NCBI GenBank assembly: GCA_944320735.1
Contig: CALUIQ010000049.1
Span: forward strand, 1-42,919
From: an uncultured Bacteroides sp.
Lineage (GTDB): Bacteria > Bacteroidota > Bacteroidia > Bacteroidales > Bacteroidaceae
Direction of reading: 5' to 3'
Length of the DNA: 42,919 nucleotides
The notes beneath the pieces were generated by a model that saw nothing but the letters and a program-made list of their open reading frames with translations, made no database searches and was not told where the DNA came from. The first letter of the stretch is position 1, and each line of letters opens with the position of its first letter. Positions 42,676 to 42,919 of the stretch are shown here, one piece after another. The position numbers were made by a program, and so were the translations under genes.

Positions 42676-42919
42676 CGGAAAATCTCTGGAATATCCTCCG
42701 AATTGCAGCAGATTAACGCAACAGGATTTGATAATTAGGGAGTTAGAGGAAAAATGCAGAAGTTGGGCAGACAGTTGAAAACCGTCTTAAAGCAGATTAA
42801 AGCAAAAGAACGGTTTCCTAATCATTACCCGATAAAAGTGCAGATTTAACAGTCCCTGTTTCATTTTGCGGCGTTCTGCGCAGCTTTGCTTATCAATAGG
42901 TAACTCGTTGATTTATAGT

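Noticed and set aside
42700-42919. Start or end of a gene at the right edge
   Set aside because: All six frames are interrupted by stops within a short distance; I can support no coding sequence here.

Overview
This window is chromosomal DNA of a Bacteroidales bacterium, most likely the genus Bacteroides; I cannot fix the species. The evidence is: many promoters of the Bacteroides type (a -7 box TAnnTTTG, often with TTTG or TTG about 19-20 bases upstream); a serC-serA-DUF1015 operon; an ileS, DksA-like, lspA, DUF4296 cluster; a lysine-type SerA; and many palindromic intergenic repeats. I see no rRNA, tRNA, CRISPR array, complete insertion sequence or prophage.

Layout. 1-2139: the end of an unknown gene, an AraC-family regulator with unusual cysteine clusters, and a small two-gene module with a PIN-domain toxin. 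2263-10623: uvrA, a cytoplasmic GH13 amylase, a small hypothetical gene on the other strand, a DUF2461 gene, a YhcH-family gene and glgB, so a partly glycogen-related block. 10907-17928, all on the minus strand: a secreted TPR protein, serC-serA-DUF1015 (serine synthesis), a DbpA-like RNA helicase and a Fic protein. 17976-22324: an acyltransferase remnant, then on the minus strand an M56 peptidase/BlaI-type regulator pair and lepA. 22456-27616: pncB, dgkA, an MFS-like protein, panB, a HAD phosphatase and a SpoU RNA methyltransferase. 27567-33672, minus strand: ileS, a DksA-like gene, lspA, a DUF4296 lipoprotein and a small conserved gene, probably one transcription unit. 34074-37098 is an AT-richer accessory patch: a DUF6078-like gene, repeat arrays, an HNH endonuclease with a 49-residue partner, and a RhuM gene broken by an internal deletion. 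37106-42648: a secreted EEP-family phosphatase/nuclease, an AAA-ATPase/PD-(D/E)XK protein, guanine deaminase and a large hybrid sensor kinase on the minus strand.

The genes are mostly ordinary. The unusual content is intergenic. Four elements (14005-14316, 23624-23804, 26634-26720, 34074-34260) share the same two different ends, have mostly different palindromic cores, and all point the same end at a downstream start codon 2-19 bases away. Other palindromes lie between genes, some nested inside one another, and several end exactly on or next to stop codons. Two unlinked loci carry matching four-unit arrays of about 23-base palindromes. Together these suggest small non-autonomous elements that build or replace untranslated regions. 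This is the best candidate for something undescribed here, and it rests on sequence pattern only.
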